DNA of 64,000 nt. Source: Myxococcales bacterium (GTDB lineage: Bacteria; Myxococcota_A; Polyangia; Polyangiales; Ga0077539). Below the pieces are notes generated by a model. That model worked only from the letters and a program-made list of their open reading frames with translations, was not told the DNA's origin and ran no database searches. Made by a program: the position numbers and the translations under genes. Location: contig JAEUKH010000046.1 in NCBI GenBank assembly GCA_016792845.1, forward strand, positions 1 to 64,000, given 5' to 3'. Of the stretch, positions 15,693 through 24,757 are shown one piece after another. The number at the start of each line of letters is the position of its first letter. The first letter of the stretch is position 1.

Positions 15693-18194
15693 TCAGCGCG
15701 CGTCGAGCCACGAGCCGGGGTGTACGAGCCCGAGCGCGCGACGCCACCTGCGCGCCGCTCCCGGGAGCTCTTTCTTGAACTGCGCGAGGGCGGCCCCCCA
15801 CGCCTCGCGTGAGTGTTCGACCCGCTCGTCGGCGAGGTCTCTGGGGCGATACGCCGACCGAAGGTGCAGGTCGGTGATCTTCGCGAAGCTCGGCACCTGC
15901 GCCGAGACGCGGGCCGCGAAGCGCTCTCGGCTCTCACCGAATTCGCGCTGATACCCGCACTCTGCGAGCTGGTCGAGGCAGCGGCGGTAGGCCACCCGGG
16001 CGAGGTCGTGACCCTTCGCGAAGGCGGGCACCGCGCGGCGCCAGAGCTTCACCGCGTAGAGCGCCAGGGTCGTGAGGGCGAGGAGCGCCACGAGGCCGTA
16101 CCCGAGGTTGCGCGCGTAGTGGTGCTCGACCCGCGGCTGGTTCGGTCGCGGCGGCGGCTCCCGCGGGTCGGGCGGCGACTGTCGCGCCATCTCGCCGAGA
16201 ATGCGCTGGAGGTCTTCGTCGGGCGGTGAGCCCGTGGGGTCGAGGTTTCGCTCGGCCGCGATGTCGAGGACGATCCAGCCGTAACCCTCGACGTAGAGCT
16301 CGGGCCACGCGTGGGCGTCGCCGCCGCGCAGGAGGATCGTCGAGCCCCCGCGCCGGTTGCTCTCGTCAGAGTGATAGCCCGTGCTGATGCGCGAGGGGAT
16401 GCCCAACGCGCGCCAGAGAAACACCGCGCTGTGCGCGAAATGGACGCAATACCCGGTGCGGTTGCCCCAGAGAAAATCTGCGGTCGGGTCGGGCACATTG
16501 GCGTGCCGGTACCGCGGGTGCGTCGAATAGATGAGCTCGTGATCGAGCCACATCTTCACCGCCAGCGCTTGGGCGAAGGGGTCGCGGCGGAGGCGCTCAG
16601 GCAGCCGCTCGCGCACGATGCGGCGCGCCAGCTCGACGTACCGACGGTCGGTGGGGCCGCGGGTGAAGTACTCGCGCACCTCGGGGCTCCAGCGGCGATC
16701 GCCGGCGGCGCGCCCGATGAGCTGGCGGTAGTCGACGGTCTGGGCGTTCGAGCTGAAGCGCCACGCGCGCAAGAAGCGCTGCGGGTTGGGGTTTTGTGCG
16801 GGCCCATAGGCCGCCGGGCTCTCGAGCGCGAAGGGGTGGGCGTGCTCGGTGATGAGCGCCACGAGGCCGCTCACCCGCGTACGACCGTTGAGCGTTGGCA
16901 CGTCGCGCACCGCGACATCGTAGGTCGGAAACTCATCCATCACGTCGAGGTCGACGTCGCTCCTGGGGGTCGAGACGAGCCGCGTGCCGTTGTACTGAGA
17001 CCACACCTCTTGCCTGAAATAGTAGGCCCCCGAAGGCGGCGAGTAGTCGTCGTTGAGGAGCACCACCGCCATCGGCGCGGGCGAGTTGGTCGGGCTCTGG
17101 CTCTCTGAGAGCTGCTCGCTCGAAGGCAAGATGCGCCCGGCGTCTTGGGGTGGCGGCGCGTTGCCCACGCTCCCATCGGTCGGCACGAGGTTCGGGAAGG
17201 GCACGTCGCCCCCATCGCCGCCGCCAGCGCCGCCGTCGCCGCCGTCGCTCTGCCCTGAAGCGCTGCCGTCGCCGCCGTCACCGCCCGCCGAGCCGCCGCC
17301 GTCGACGCTCCCGTCGAGCCCGCCGCCGGTGCCGCCGTCGAGGCTGCCGTCGAGCCCGCCGCCAGCGCCGCCGTCGCCGGCATCGCCGCCGTGGCCGCCG
17401 GTGCCGCCGTCGCCCTCTTGCCCGCGCCCGCGCCCGCCGTCGCCCTCGTTCTCGTTGGGCGCGTTGCCGCCATCGGTGCGCCGCGGCGGCTGCCCCATGC
17501 CCGCGTCGGTGAGCCCGAGCTCGCCCATCGGCCCCGGGCTCGGGGTGCCCACGACGCCGATGAACAGAAAGGCAACACCCGACAACACGAGCAGCGAGAC
17601 GAGCGCCGAGAGCGCGCGCCCCGAGCGCGTCTCAGCCACCAAGAGGACCGCCAGGAGGATCACGCTCCCGGCGCCGACGGCCATCAGCGCTTGGGCCGGG
17701 TCGATGCCTTGCTGCCAGGCCCAATCGGAGAGCCAGAGCGGCCGCGCGATGACCCCCTCGCGGTGCGCTGAGAACACCGTCGCGAAGGCCCCCGCGATCG
17801 CCGCGAGCTCGAGCGCGAGCATCGACGGGCGCCGCACCGCCACCGCGCGCAGCGTGCCCACGCTCGCCACCGCCACGGCCCCGAAGCGCAGCACCGCGGC
17901 GGCCACCAGCGCGTTCGCCGGCCCCAGCGCCTCTGCCAGAAATTCTGTGGTGGTTACAAGACTTGCGAGACCCCACGCGGCGCCCCAGACGAGCCCGAAG
18001 CCCGCCACCGCGGCCCCCAGCCTGAGCCGCGAGCGCCCCGCGAGCTCACCCGCGAGCACGCCGAGCCAGGCGCCGAGCACCGCCGCGACGAGGCCTTCGG
18101 TGAGCGCCACGCCCCAGGCCAGCGAGAAGGCCGCGAGGCCCATGGCGAAGAGCCTGAGCGGGTGCCGCCAGCCATTGATGAGCTTACGAATCAT
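15693..18194 (-). CDS. Membrane transglutaminase-like protein with Asp/Gly-rich linker, 833 aa
   Basis: The N-terminal half has about seven membrane segments, a linker rich in DGG follows (residues about 246-330), and an extracytoplasmic transglutaminase-core domain comes next. The catalytic triad is visible: C583 in RTGYCVHFAH, H628 in GGDAHAWPELY and D644 in WIVLDIAAER, with family spacing. After the core there is a Pro-rich stretch, another membrane segment (LVALLALTTLALYAVKLW) and a cytoplasmic DUF4129-like tail (RVAYRRCLDQL). Such proteins stand next to DUF58 and MoxR in many bacteria and are thought to act as peptidases or cross-linkers at the envelope. ATG 18194 overlaps the DUF58 stop (ATGA). 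Confidence 0.85.
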   Translation of the reverse strand: MIRKLINGWRHPLRLFAMGLAAFSLAWGVALTEGLVAAVLGAWLGVLAGELAGRSRLRLGAAVAGFGLVWGAAWGLASLVTTTEFLAEALGPANALVAAAVLRFGAVAVASVGTLRAVAVRRPSMLALELAAIAGAFATVFSAHREGVIARPLWLSDWAWQQGIDPAQALMAVGAGSVILLAVLLVAETRSGRALSALVSLLVLSGVAFLFIGVVGTPSPGPMGELGLTDAGMGQPPRRTDGGNAPNENEGDGGRGRGQEGDGGTGGHGGDAGDGGAGGGLDGSLDGGTGGGLDGSVDGGGSAGGDGGDGSASGQSDGGDGGAGGGDGGDVPFPNLVPTDGSVGNAPPPQDAGRILPSSEQLSESQSPTNSPAPMAVVLLNDDYSPPSGAYYFRQEVWSQYNGTRLVSTPRSDVDLDVMDEFPTYDVAVRDVPTLNGRTRVSGLVALITEHAHPFALESPAAYGPAQNPNPQRFLRAWRFSSNAQTVDYRQLIGRAAGDRRWSPEVREYFTRGPTDRRYVELARRIVRERLPERLRRDPFAQALAVKMWLDHELIYSTHPRYRHANVPDPTADFLWGNRTGYCVHFAHSAVFLWRALGIPSRISTGYHSDESNRRGGSTILLRGGDAHAWPELYVEGYGWIVLDIAAERNLDPTGSPPDEDLQRILGEMARQSPPDPREPPPRPNQPRVEHHYARNLGYGLVALLALTTLALYAVKLWRRAVPAFAKGHDLARVAYRRCLDQLAECGYQREFGESRERFAARVSAQVPSFAKITDLHLRSAYRPRDLADERVEHSREAWGAALAQFKKELPGAARRWRRALGLVHPGSWLDAR
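17203..17455. repeat. Low-complexity DGG-coding repeat inside the transglutaminase gene
   Basis: About 250 bp of imperfect GCCGCCGTCG-like repeats. On the minus strand they encode units such as LDGSLDGGTGGGLDGSVDGG and GDGGDGS. It is in frame and between the membrane part and the enzyme domain, so it acts as a flexible acidic linker. Repeat number probably varies between strains. Confidence 0.7.
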
Positions 18195-19519
18195 CGCGAC
18201 CCCTCGGCCTCCCACGCGCGGTGATGACCTTCGCTGTACACTTTGCCTGCCCTGCGATCGACCACCAGCACCCGGGCCCGCGCGGCGGCGAGGGCGCTCA
18301 CCACCTCAGCGACCTCGCCGCGGGTGGCCACCGGAGGCGCGTCGGGCCCGGCCTTCTCGGCCTCGGGTTGATACGCGAGGCGCCGCCACCAGCCGCCCTT
18401 CTCGGGCGCGGCGATGCCATCGGTGCAGACCACAAATTCGACAGGGCTCAAGGGTTGATTGCTCGCGCCGCGCGACCTCGCCGCCGCCACCACGCGGTCG
18501 AGCCAAGGGCCGCGCGTCGCGGGCACGAAGACCACGGCGCGGGCTGCCTTGCCGGGGGTCGCGCTGTCGAGAAAGCGCGTGAGCCCCGCGCCCCATGCGG
18601 GCTCTTCGGTGTGCGCCGAGCGGGCGAGCACTTCGAGCGCCTGGGCAGGGTTCTTGGCCACCACGTCGTTGCCGTCGGCGCCGAGCACCCACTCGCTGCC
18701 GAGCGCGCCCGAGTCGACGGCGACCCGCGCGGCCCCCGCGGCGGGCTCGTCGCCGCGCCCCGAGACAACATACGCGACGGTCTGTTTCACCGGCGCGATG
18801 GCCCGCTCGGGCGTGCGGACGACGAGCTGCCGAGAGCGGGCGTACACCTTCCACAAGACGAACTTGATCGGGTCGCCTTGGGCGTAGTTGCGGAGGTCGA
18901 CGCGCTCGCCCTCGGGGGGCCCGGCCGGGTGGGCGATGTTGTCGCCGCCCGAGATCGACCGCACGACGTGCATGTTCTTCAGGTTGCCCACCGAGGGCAT
19001 GAAGCGCACCCCGCGGGGCTCGCGCACGGTGAAGACCACCCGGGTGAGGCCGAAGGCGTCGCTCACCTCGAAGCGCCGCAGCACGGTGTCGTGCATGCCG
19101 CGTCGCATGGGGGTGACCTCTTCGACGAGGCGGCCGTTGAGCGCGACGGTGTTCACCGCGGCCTCGGGGCTCACCCACTGCCAGCGCACGCGCACCATCG
19201 GGATGAACCACAGCGAACGGATCGAGAAGCCTGTCCTGACGGGGTAACCGCACTCACCCTTGACGGTGCCGCCTTCGGGCAAGCGGCGCAGCTTGAGCCA
19301 GAGCCACAGGGCGGTGGCGCCGCTCACGAGCATGGTGACCACGCCGAGCCCGGCGCCGACGAGGCCCACCACCAAGAGCACGAGGTCGACCTCGCGCCAG
19401 CCGTAGCGAACACCGGCCAGCGCCGAGAGGGCCACCACGAAGAGCCCCAACGGCGTCAGGGGGAACACGCCCACCGCCCGCGCGAGCGCGGCCCAGATTC
19501 GATCGAGGGTCTTCTTCAT
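18191..19519 (-). CDS. DUF58-family membrane protein, 442 aa
   Basis: Two hydrophobic segments near the start (about 25-40 and 45-75), then a large soluble part. The DUF58 signature is present: RNYAQGDPIKFVLWKVYARS followed by QLVVRTPERA, in which G-D and W-K are conserved. The middle part EVSDAFGLTRVVFTV is also typical (the D-x-F-G-L block). DUF58 proteins have a VWA-like fold and go with MoxR ATPases. It heads the core MoxR set, and its stop overlaps the transglutaminase start. The gap of 130 bp to copy 3 of the small exported family upstream could hold an internal promoter. Confidence 0.88.
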   Translation of the reverse strand: MKKTLDRIWAALARAVGVFPLTPLGLFVVALSALAGVRYGWREVDLVLLVVGLVGAGLGVVTMLVSGATALWLWLKLRRLPEGGTVKGECGYPVRTGFSIRSLWFIPMVRVRWQWVSPEAAVNTVALNGRLVEEVTPMRRGMHDTVLRRFEVSDAFGLTRVVFTVREPRGVRFMPSVGNLKNMHVVRSISGGDNIAHPAGPPEGERVDLRNYAQGDPIKFVLWKVYARSRQLVVRTPERAIAPVKQTVAYVVSGRGDEPAAGAARVAVDSGALGSEWVLGADGNDVVAKNPAQALEVLARSAHTEEPAWGAGLTRFLDSATPGKAARAVVFVPATRGPWLDRVVAAARSRGASNQPLSPVEFVVCTDGIAAPEKGGWWRRLAYQPEAEKAGPDAPPVATRGEVAEVVSALAAARARVLVVDRRAGKVYSEGHHRAWEAEGSR

Positions 19520-19649
19520 GAAAGCGCGCGCGAGTATTCACCACGGCGAGGCCCCCGGCGACAATGCCGCGGTGCCAGCGTGCACAACCCCAGGTGCGGG
19601 GTCAGCATTCCTTGCGACCCGATCGCGGGGCAGAAGTTCTCGAAAAGGG

Positions 19650-20324
19650 TCATCGGGCGCAACCGCGGCTGCGACGCGGGGGTTGAAAGTGCGGCGCTTC
19701 GACGACAGGGTGCGGCTCGCTCGGCGGTTCGAGGCACCGCACCCTGCGAAACACCGTCGGCTCGTTCAGGTCGCGCCCGCCGTCGTTGTTGACCGACTGA
19801 AATTCTTCGATCGCGGGCTCGATGACCCCCGAGAAATGGTCGGGGTTGTAGCGCCCGAATGAGCCCGGGCAGTGCTCGGTCACGAGGCGGACGTTGCGCC
19901 CGGCGAAGCGCACCTCGAGCCCCGCGAGGCTCCCCGCGCCGTCTTGGCGTACGAGGTAGTGCCGCGCCCCGACCGCGCAGGCCGGCGGCGTCTGTTGCCG
20001 CGCGCCCCCATCCCAGTACTCGGTGTCGATGTACCCGATGAGCCGCGACGAGCCCGGCGCTGCGCGACGAATCAAGAGCGTGAAGAGGCCCCAATCGTCG
20101 TACCCGCGGTAGAACCGAAGGGCCTTCCATTCGCCCTCGACGGCGTCGGTGCATCGGGCGGGCGGGGGCAGCCGCGCGCGCTGCTCTTCGACCGTGGCCG
20201 ACACCGTGAGCGGGAGCCCAAACACCGCGGCCGCGAGCACCCCACGGAGCACGCGGCCGAAGCGACGTCGACCCACCACCTTCTGCCCTTCAGCCACCAC
20301 AGCGCCGAAGGTGTAGCGCGTCAC
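19650..20324 (-). CDS. Small exported protein, EEQRARL family copy 3
   Basis: Third member of the family, 224 aa from the GTG at 20324, which overlaps the NlpC/P60 stop by GTGA; this start gives the same length as the other copies. A hydrophobic segment (RVLRGVLAAAVFGLPLTVSA) precedes the mature start TVEEQRARLPPPARCTD. EGEWKALRFY, YNPDHFSGVIEPAIEEFQ, SVNNDGG and EPTVFRRVRCLEPP match the other copies; VFCG is changed to EHCPG, keeping the Cys. Its close coupling to a cell-wall peptidase-like gene suggests work at the envelope. Function unknown. Confidence 0.65.
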   Translation of the reverse strand: MTRYTFGAVVAEGQKVVGRRRFGRVLRGVLAAAVFGLPLTVSATVEEQRARLPPPARCTDAVEGEWKALRFYRGYDDWGLFTLLIRRAAPGSSRLIGYIDTEYWDGGARQQTPPACAVGARHYLVRQDGAGSLAGLEVRFAGRNVRLVTEHCPGSFGRYNPDHFSGVIEPAIEEFQSVNNDGGRDLNEPTVFRRVRCLEPPSEPHPVVEAPHFQPPRRSRGCAR

Positions 20325-21331
20325 CGCAACGGAATCACCTCTGTACAGCCCCCAATCGGCCCTCGCCGCGACCCCGGCAGCGAGGCGTCGTACACCCAAC
20401 CGGTGTCGGTGCACTGGTACCAGAAGCTGTCAAAGCGGCTCTGAATGCAGGCCCCTTCGTTCACATTGCGGTTCAGCGTCTGGCTGAGACAGGTCGAGCT
20501 CCCCCCGCCGGTGCCGCCGGTGCCGCCGGTGCTCAACGGATACTGCGACGTGCAGCTGCCGTTCGAGTTGCGGCCCTCGCGCCAGCTGCCGTTGACGCAC
20601 TGGTACCACGTGCGGTCGAAGCGGCTCTCGATGCAGGTGCTGTGGGCCACCGTACGGCTGAGCGTGCCCGAGTAACAGCCCGTGTTCTGGCTCATGCTCG
20701 GCGCCGGGTCGGGCGAGGTGCCCGAAGGCGTACGCGCGAAGCGAACAGGGCTGTAAAAGTCGCGAAACCGTCGACCGCGCACGGTCTCGTTCACCGAGTG
20801 GTGCAAGATCGAAGCGGGGCGACCCCAGTTGTACTCTTCGATCGAGCAGAGCCGGGTGTGGTTCTCGTCGAGCCAGCCCGCGAAGAGCATGACGTGGGCC
20901 GCCGGCGCGTTGAGCGCGTCGCCGACCTCGAGCTCGCCCCAGGTGATGCGCCGCGAGCGGCCGTTGTCCCACGGGCCGCCGGCGAAGCTGTGAGTGGTGT
21001 TGCCCGGCGGCGGCAGCTCCCAAGCCATCGAGACGAGCCCCGAACAGTCGGTGCGGTAACCCCCGACGGCGCGCTGCGGAGACTGGCTGTACATGATGCG
21101 ACGGTCGACCCAATTCATCGCGCGGTCGATGATGCCCCGGCGATGGAGCGGCGTGCCCGCGAGGATGGCCGACCGCGTACACGCGCTCGTCAACGCTTCG
21201 ACCGAGTACTCGCCGTACGGATTGTCGAAGTTAACGTCTTCGAGCTCACCCATACACCCCGGAACGCTTGCCGCCAGCGCCAGCGCCGCCCCCACCAGAA
21301 CGCCCGTCGTCACCCGCTGCCGTGTCACCAT
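20321..21331 (-). CDS. NlpC/P60-like lipoprotein with two C-terminal Cys repeats, 336 aa
   Basis: Lipobox VPGC puts the mature protein at Cys26. An NlpC/P60-like cysteine peptidase domain follows: YRTDCSGLVSMAWELP with nucleophile C96, then NAPAAHVMLFAGW with H146, and E165/E166 or N168 as a possible third residue. Two repeats of about 36 residues close the protein (CIESRFDRTWYQC and CIQSRFDSFWYQC, each with ..C..T(L)(S/N)R upstream), joined by a TGGTGGTGGG linker; they may bind cell-wall sugar. ATG 21331 was chosen because it gives a proper signal. It is the first gene of the minus-strand run and is divergent from the Rieske operon. Likely activity is peptidoglycan cutting or amidase. Confidence 0.75.
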   Translation of the reverse strand: MVTRQRVTTGVLVGAALALAASVPGCMGELEDVNFDNPYGEYSVEALTSACTRSAILAGTPLHRRGIIDRAMNWVDRRIMYSQSPQRAVGGYRTDCSGLVSMAWELPPPGNTTHSFAGGPWDNGRSRRITWGELEVGDALNAPAAHVMLFAGWLDENHTRLCSIEEYNWGRPASILHHSVNETVRGRRFRDFYSPVRFARTPSGTSPDPAPSMSQNTGCYSGTLSRTVAHSTCIESRFDRTWYQCVNGSWREGRNSNGSCTSQYPLSTGGTGGTGGGSSTCLSQTLNRNVNEGACIQSRFDSFWYQCTDTGWVYDASLPGSRRGPIGGCTEVIPLR

Positions 21332-21554
21332 CACCGCTCCGCTCCTCTCCACCGCCTCGGCCCGCGCGGTGGCTCTGCTGACCACCCCGTGGCCACGCTA
21401 CCAAGCTCTGTGCCGCGATGGAATTCTTGTCACCGCGGTCATCGCGCCGCGGCCCGCCTGGGGCTGTGTGACAAATGCGTTCAGGCCGGTGCGGGATGTA
21501 GACAACAACGGGCTGTTCTCGATAGCTTGGGGCACGATCGCGGTGGCGATTGTC
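21332..21554. promoter_or_regulatory. Divergent intergenic region between two large operons
   Basis: This stretch lies between the NlpC/P60 start and the Rieske ribosome-binding site and must carry promoters for both operons. I see no clear -35/-10 pair or strong palindrome. GGAGG at 21555-21559, four bases before GTG 21564, decides the Rieske start. Confidence 0.4.
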
Positions 21555-21563
21555 GGAGGCTTC

Positions 21564-22595
21564 GTGGCGTTCGAAACAGCTCCAAATTCCGGCCGTCGGC
21601 GGCTTTTGGTCCTCACGGGTGCGGCCTCGACGGTGAGCGCGTGCAGTGGCGACTCGGGCGCGTCGCCCGCAGCCGACGCTGGGGCAAACAGGCTCGACGT
21701 GGTCACGACGGTGCCCACCGACCGTGACCAGCCCTACCTCGGCCTCGACGGGTATGTGACCAACCCTGTGCGCTCGGGCTGGTCGGCCGCGGTGGGCGGC
21801 ATCGACGTCGGGGCCGTCGACGATTTTGCGATGGGCGTGTGGCACCTCAACGCCGGGGCTCGGGCGATTGTTTCGCGCGACGCCCGAGGCTTCTTCGCCT
21901 TCTCGGCGCTCTGCACCCACGAGGCCTGCGTGGTCGACCCGCCCGACGCCACGGGCACGAGCGCCTGCATGTGCCACGGGTCGCGCTTCGACGGCGCCGG
22001 GCGTGTCACGATGCGCCCCGCGCGCACCGACCTGCCGCCCTTCGAGGTCATCGTCTCAGAGGGCCGCGTGTACGTGAATCCTGCGCGCGAAGTGCCCCGC
22101 GATCAGCGCACCGCGGTGCCCGTCGACGCGGGCGTTGTTGACGGCGGCGCGGGCGACGCGAGCCTCGTCGATCGCCCCGCCCTCGATGTGCCCCCGGCTG
22201 ACACCGGCCCGCGCGACACGGGCGTCGACGTCAACCCGTGCACGCGCGGCACCGACGTAGGCGCGGTGGGCGATTTTGTGACGGGGCGATGGGTGGTGCG
22301 CACCCCCGCCAACGAGTTCGGCGCCACCGAGCGCGTGGCCGTGGCCCGCGACGCGATGGGCATCTACGCCTACTCGTTGGTGTGCACCCACAGCGGCTGT
22401 GATCTCAACCCGAGCATGACCAACGGCGAGGCGATCTGCCCGTGTCATGCGTCGCGCTTTGACGGCGTGGGGGCGGTGCTCACGGGGCCCGCGCGCATGC
22501 CCTTGGTGCATTTTATGGTTCGCGTGTGTGCGGGGCGCGTGCGCGTCGACATCGAGCAGACGGTGGCCAGCTCGACGCGTGCGATGGTGACGTGA
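21564..22595 (+). CDS. Tandem double-Rieske lipoprotein, probably Tat-exported, 343 aa
   Basis: It starts with SGRRRLLVLTGAASTVSAC, a Tat-like Arg motif running into lipobox VSAC. Two Rieske [2Fe-2S] domains follow. The first has CTHEAC (from residue 117) and CMCHGSRFDGAG (about 135); the second has CTHSGC (274) and CPCHASRFDGVG (292). Both keep all ligands (C-x-H and C-x-x-H) and the two disulfide cysteines. A D/A/P-rich linker joins them. The GTG at 21564 is favoured by the GGAGG four bases before it and by the Tat signal. As first gene of an operon with two c-heme proteins it is probably an extracytoplasmic electron carrier. Confidence 0.85.
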   Translation: MAFETAPNSGRRRLLVLTGAASTVSACSGDSGASPAADAGANRLDVVTTVPTDRDQPYLGLDGYVTNPVRSGWSAAVGGIDVGAVDDFAMGVWHLNAGARAIVSRDARGFFAFSALCTHEACVVDPPDATGTSACMCHGSRFDGAGRVTMRPARTDLPPFEVIVSEGRVYVNPAREVPRDQRTAVPVDAGVVDGGAGDASLVDRPALDVPPADTGPRDTGVDVNPCTRGTDVGAVGDFVTGRWVVRTPANEFGATERVAVARDAMGIYAYSLVCTHSGCDLNPSMTNGEAICPCHASRFDGVGAVLTGPARMPLVHFMVRVCAGRVRVDIEQTVASSTRAMVT

Positions 22596-22627
22596 TGGGT
22601 CGCGGGGTCTCTGAGGAGGGAGCGCAA

Positions 22628-24757
22628 ATGGGGCGAACAAGAAGCCAGTTGTGGCGATGGCTCGTGCCGGGGCTGGTGCTCGGGCTGGCCTCGTGTGTGG
22701 GCGGCGGTGAGGCGTCGAACGAAGAGGTCGTGGCGACCTCGCAGGCGAGCAGCGCGTGTGCGCCCGCTGAGCCGAGCGCGACGCGGCTTCTGCGCCAGCT
22801 CTCGCTCGACCTCCGCGGCGCGCCGCCCTCGATCGAAGAGATCGAAGCGACGCAGCGCACGGGGCAGGTGAGCCCCGAGCAGATCGACACCATGCTGCGC
22901 TCAGACAGCTTCCTCGATCAGGCTGGGCGTTGGCACGCCGACCTCCTCTGGCCGAACCTCGACGGCTTCCTCGTGCGCGCGGGCGGGTTGCGGCTCACCC
23001 GCGGCGGCACCAACCCCGAGAACGTGCTCGAGACCCTCGACGCCCGCACCAACGAGAGCACCTGCCCGACCAACAGCACCACCGCGGTGGTGTGTTGCAC
23101 CTCGCAGAACCCCACCCACCCGGCCTGCTGCGGCGCGCGCAACACCGCGTACAACGCCAACGACCCGGCGTGCCTGGCCCGCTCTCGGGCGATGCCCGCG
23201 GTGTACACCGTGGGGCAGGGCGTGGGCGACCGCCCGCTGCGCGGCGGCTCAGGCTCGACCGGCTGCGACGAGAACCTCGAGTACCCGCCGACCCGCGTGG
23301 CGAGCACCGACACGCGCTGGCTGCGCGACTCGACCGGGCGGCCGTACTACATCTCGCCGCGCTCGGGGCAGCGTCGGTACTACTACGACCAAGACGAAGT
23401 CCCGCTCCCGTACGACGACCACACGCACTGCCCGAATTTCTGTCGCCGCATCGGCCCGGGTTCGGCCGCCGACGGCAGCCTGACCATCGCCGACTACGTC
23501 TCGAAGCAGCGCACGGTGAACGGCCAGACGGTGAACGGCGATCACCCCGACGCGCGGTGCCCGACGGGCTTCGAAGAGGTGGTCAACACCTGCGACAACG
23601 CCCTCGCCAACGGCAACGACTACAACGTGCGCGTGCGGCGCGAGGGCTACGTCCTCCAACGCACCTACTGGTCGGGCGGGCGCTACGTGAAGATGTGCGC
23701 GTACGAGGCCCAAGAGCGAAACAACTCGGTCTACACCGGGCAGCTCTGCGCGCCGGCCAACCGCCTCGACCCTTCGTGCGGGTGCGGCCCCGAGGGGATG
23801 TTCTGCATGCCCTCTCAAGGCCGTCAGTCGCCCCTCGCGACCCGCGCCGAGCGGCGTGTGCGTGAGGCGCTCAACCAAGAGCCCCTGCGCATCGTGCGCT
23901 CGGTGATCGGTCGCGACGAAGACTACTACGCCATCTATTCGACGCGTCGCTCGTTCATCACGGGGCCGCTGGCGTTCTTCTATCGCAACCAGGTCGACCG
24001 CTCGTCGGGCATCAACCTCGCGCCGCCGGTGCCGACCGATCAGATGCCCACGATGGGCTACGAAGACGACACCTGGCGAGAGTATGTGCGCGGCGCCGAG
24101 CACGCCGGTGTGCTCACGACGCCCGCGTGGCTCGGGCGCTTCCCGACGCAGCGGGCGCGCATCAATCGCTTCCGGTCGGCGCTGCTCTGTCGGCCCTTCG
24201 AGCCGCCCGCGGGGGGCCTCCCGGCGCCCGAAGACGCCTGCAACCGTGAGCCCAACCTGGCCCACCGGTGCGGCTGCCAGCACTGCCACGCGAGCATCGA
24301 GCCCTTGGGCGCGTACTGGGGCCGGTGGAGCGAGCGCTCGGCGGTGTACCTCGACCCGCAGAGCTTCCCGGCCTTCGACCCGAACTGCGCGACCTGCGCG
24401 ATCACGGGGCAGTTCTGCACGCCGCGGTGCCGCGCGAACTATGTCACCACGACCCTCGACGCCGACGGGTCGCGCTACGCCGGCACCCTCTTCGGGTATC
24501 TGTACCGCTCGCAGCCCGAGCAGCACGCCATCGACGAAGGCCCCTCGGGGCTCGTGTCGGCCTCGCTCGCTTCGGGCGAGATGCAAGCCTGCACGGTCAA
24601 CACGGTGTGGCGCCGCCTGGTCGGCCGCACCATGAACGAGCAAGAGGCGCGCGACGTGATGCCGGGCCTCCTCCAGCGCTTCCAAGCATCGAACAACAAT
24701 TACCGCGCCCTGGTGCGTGACATCGTGACGGCGCCCGCCTACCGGAGGATCGACTGA
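22628..24757 (+). CDS. Exported DUF1588/DUF1585-like protein with one c-heme motif, 709 aa
   Basis: Lipoprotein signal (lipobox LASC). The N-terminal block RLLRQLSLDLRGAPPSIEEI resembles the DUF1549 start; near residue 550 CGCQHCHASIEPLGAYWGRW matches the DUF1588 Cys-His motif, containing CxxCH (CQHCH) that can bind heme c; the last 60 residues VNTVWRRLVGRTMNEQEARD match DUF1585. These domains are typical of Planctomycete and myxobacterial cytochrome-like proteins that accompany DUF1501. The middle third is Cys-rich and not recognised. ATG 22628 has a GAGGAGGGAG ribosome site; an in-frame ATG at 22595 overlapping the Rieske stop is the alternative. The next gene overlaps by TGATG. Confidence 0.7.
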   Translation: MGRTRSQLWRWLVPGLVLGLASCVGGGEASNEEVVATSQASSACAPAEPSATRLLRQLSLDLRGAPPSIEEIEATQRTGQVSPEQIDTMLRSDSFLDQAGRWHADLLWPNLDGFLVRAGGLRLTRGGTNPENVLETLDARTNESTCPTNSTTAVVCCTSQNPTHPACCGARNTAYNANDPACLARSRAMPAVYTVGQGVGDRPLRGGSGSTGCDENLEYPPTRVASTDTRWLRDSTGRPYYISPRSGQRRYYYDQDEVPLPYDDHTHCPNFCRRIGPGSAADGSLTIADYVSKQRTVNGQTVNGDHPDARCPTGFEEVVNTCDNALANGNDYNVRVRREGYVLQRTYWSGGRYVKMCAYEAQERNNSVYTGQLCAPANRLDPSCGCGPEGMFCMPSQGRQSPLATRAERRVREALNQEPLRIVRSVIGRDEDYYAIYSTRRSFITGPLAFFYRNQVDRSSGINLAPPVPTDQMPTMGYEDDTWREYVRGAEHAGVLTTPAWLGRFPTQRARINRFRSALLCRPFEPPAGGLPAPEDACNREPNLAHRCGCQHCHASIEPLGAYWGRWSERSAVYLDPQSFPAFDPNCATCAITGQFCTPRCRANYVTTTLDADGSRYAGTLFGYLYRSQPEQHAIDEGPSGLVSASLASGEMQACTVNTVWRRLVGRTMNEQEARDVMPGLLQRFQASNNNYRALVRDIVTAPAYRRID

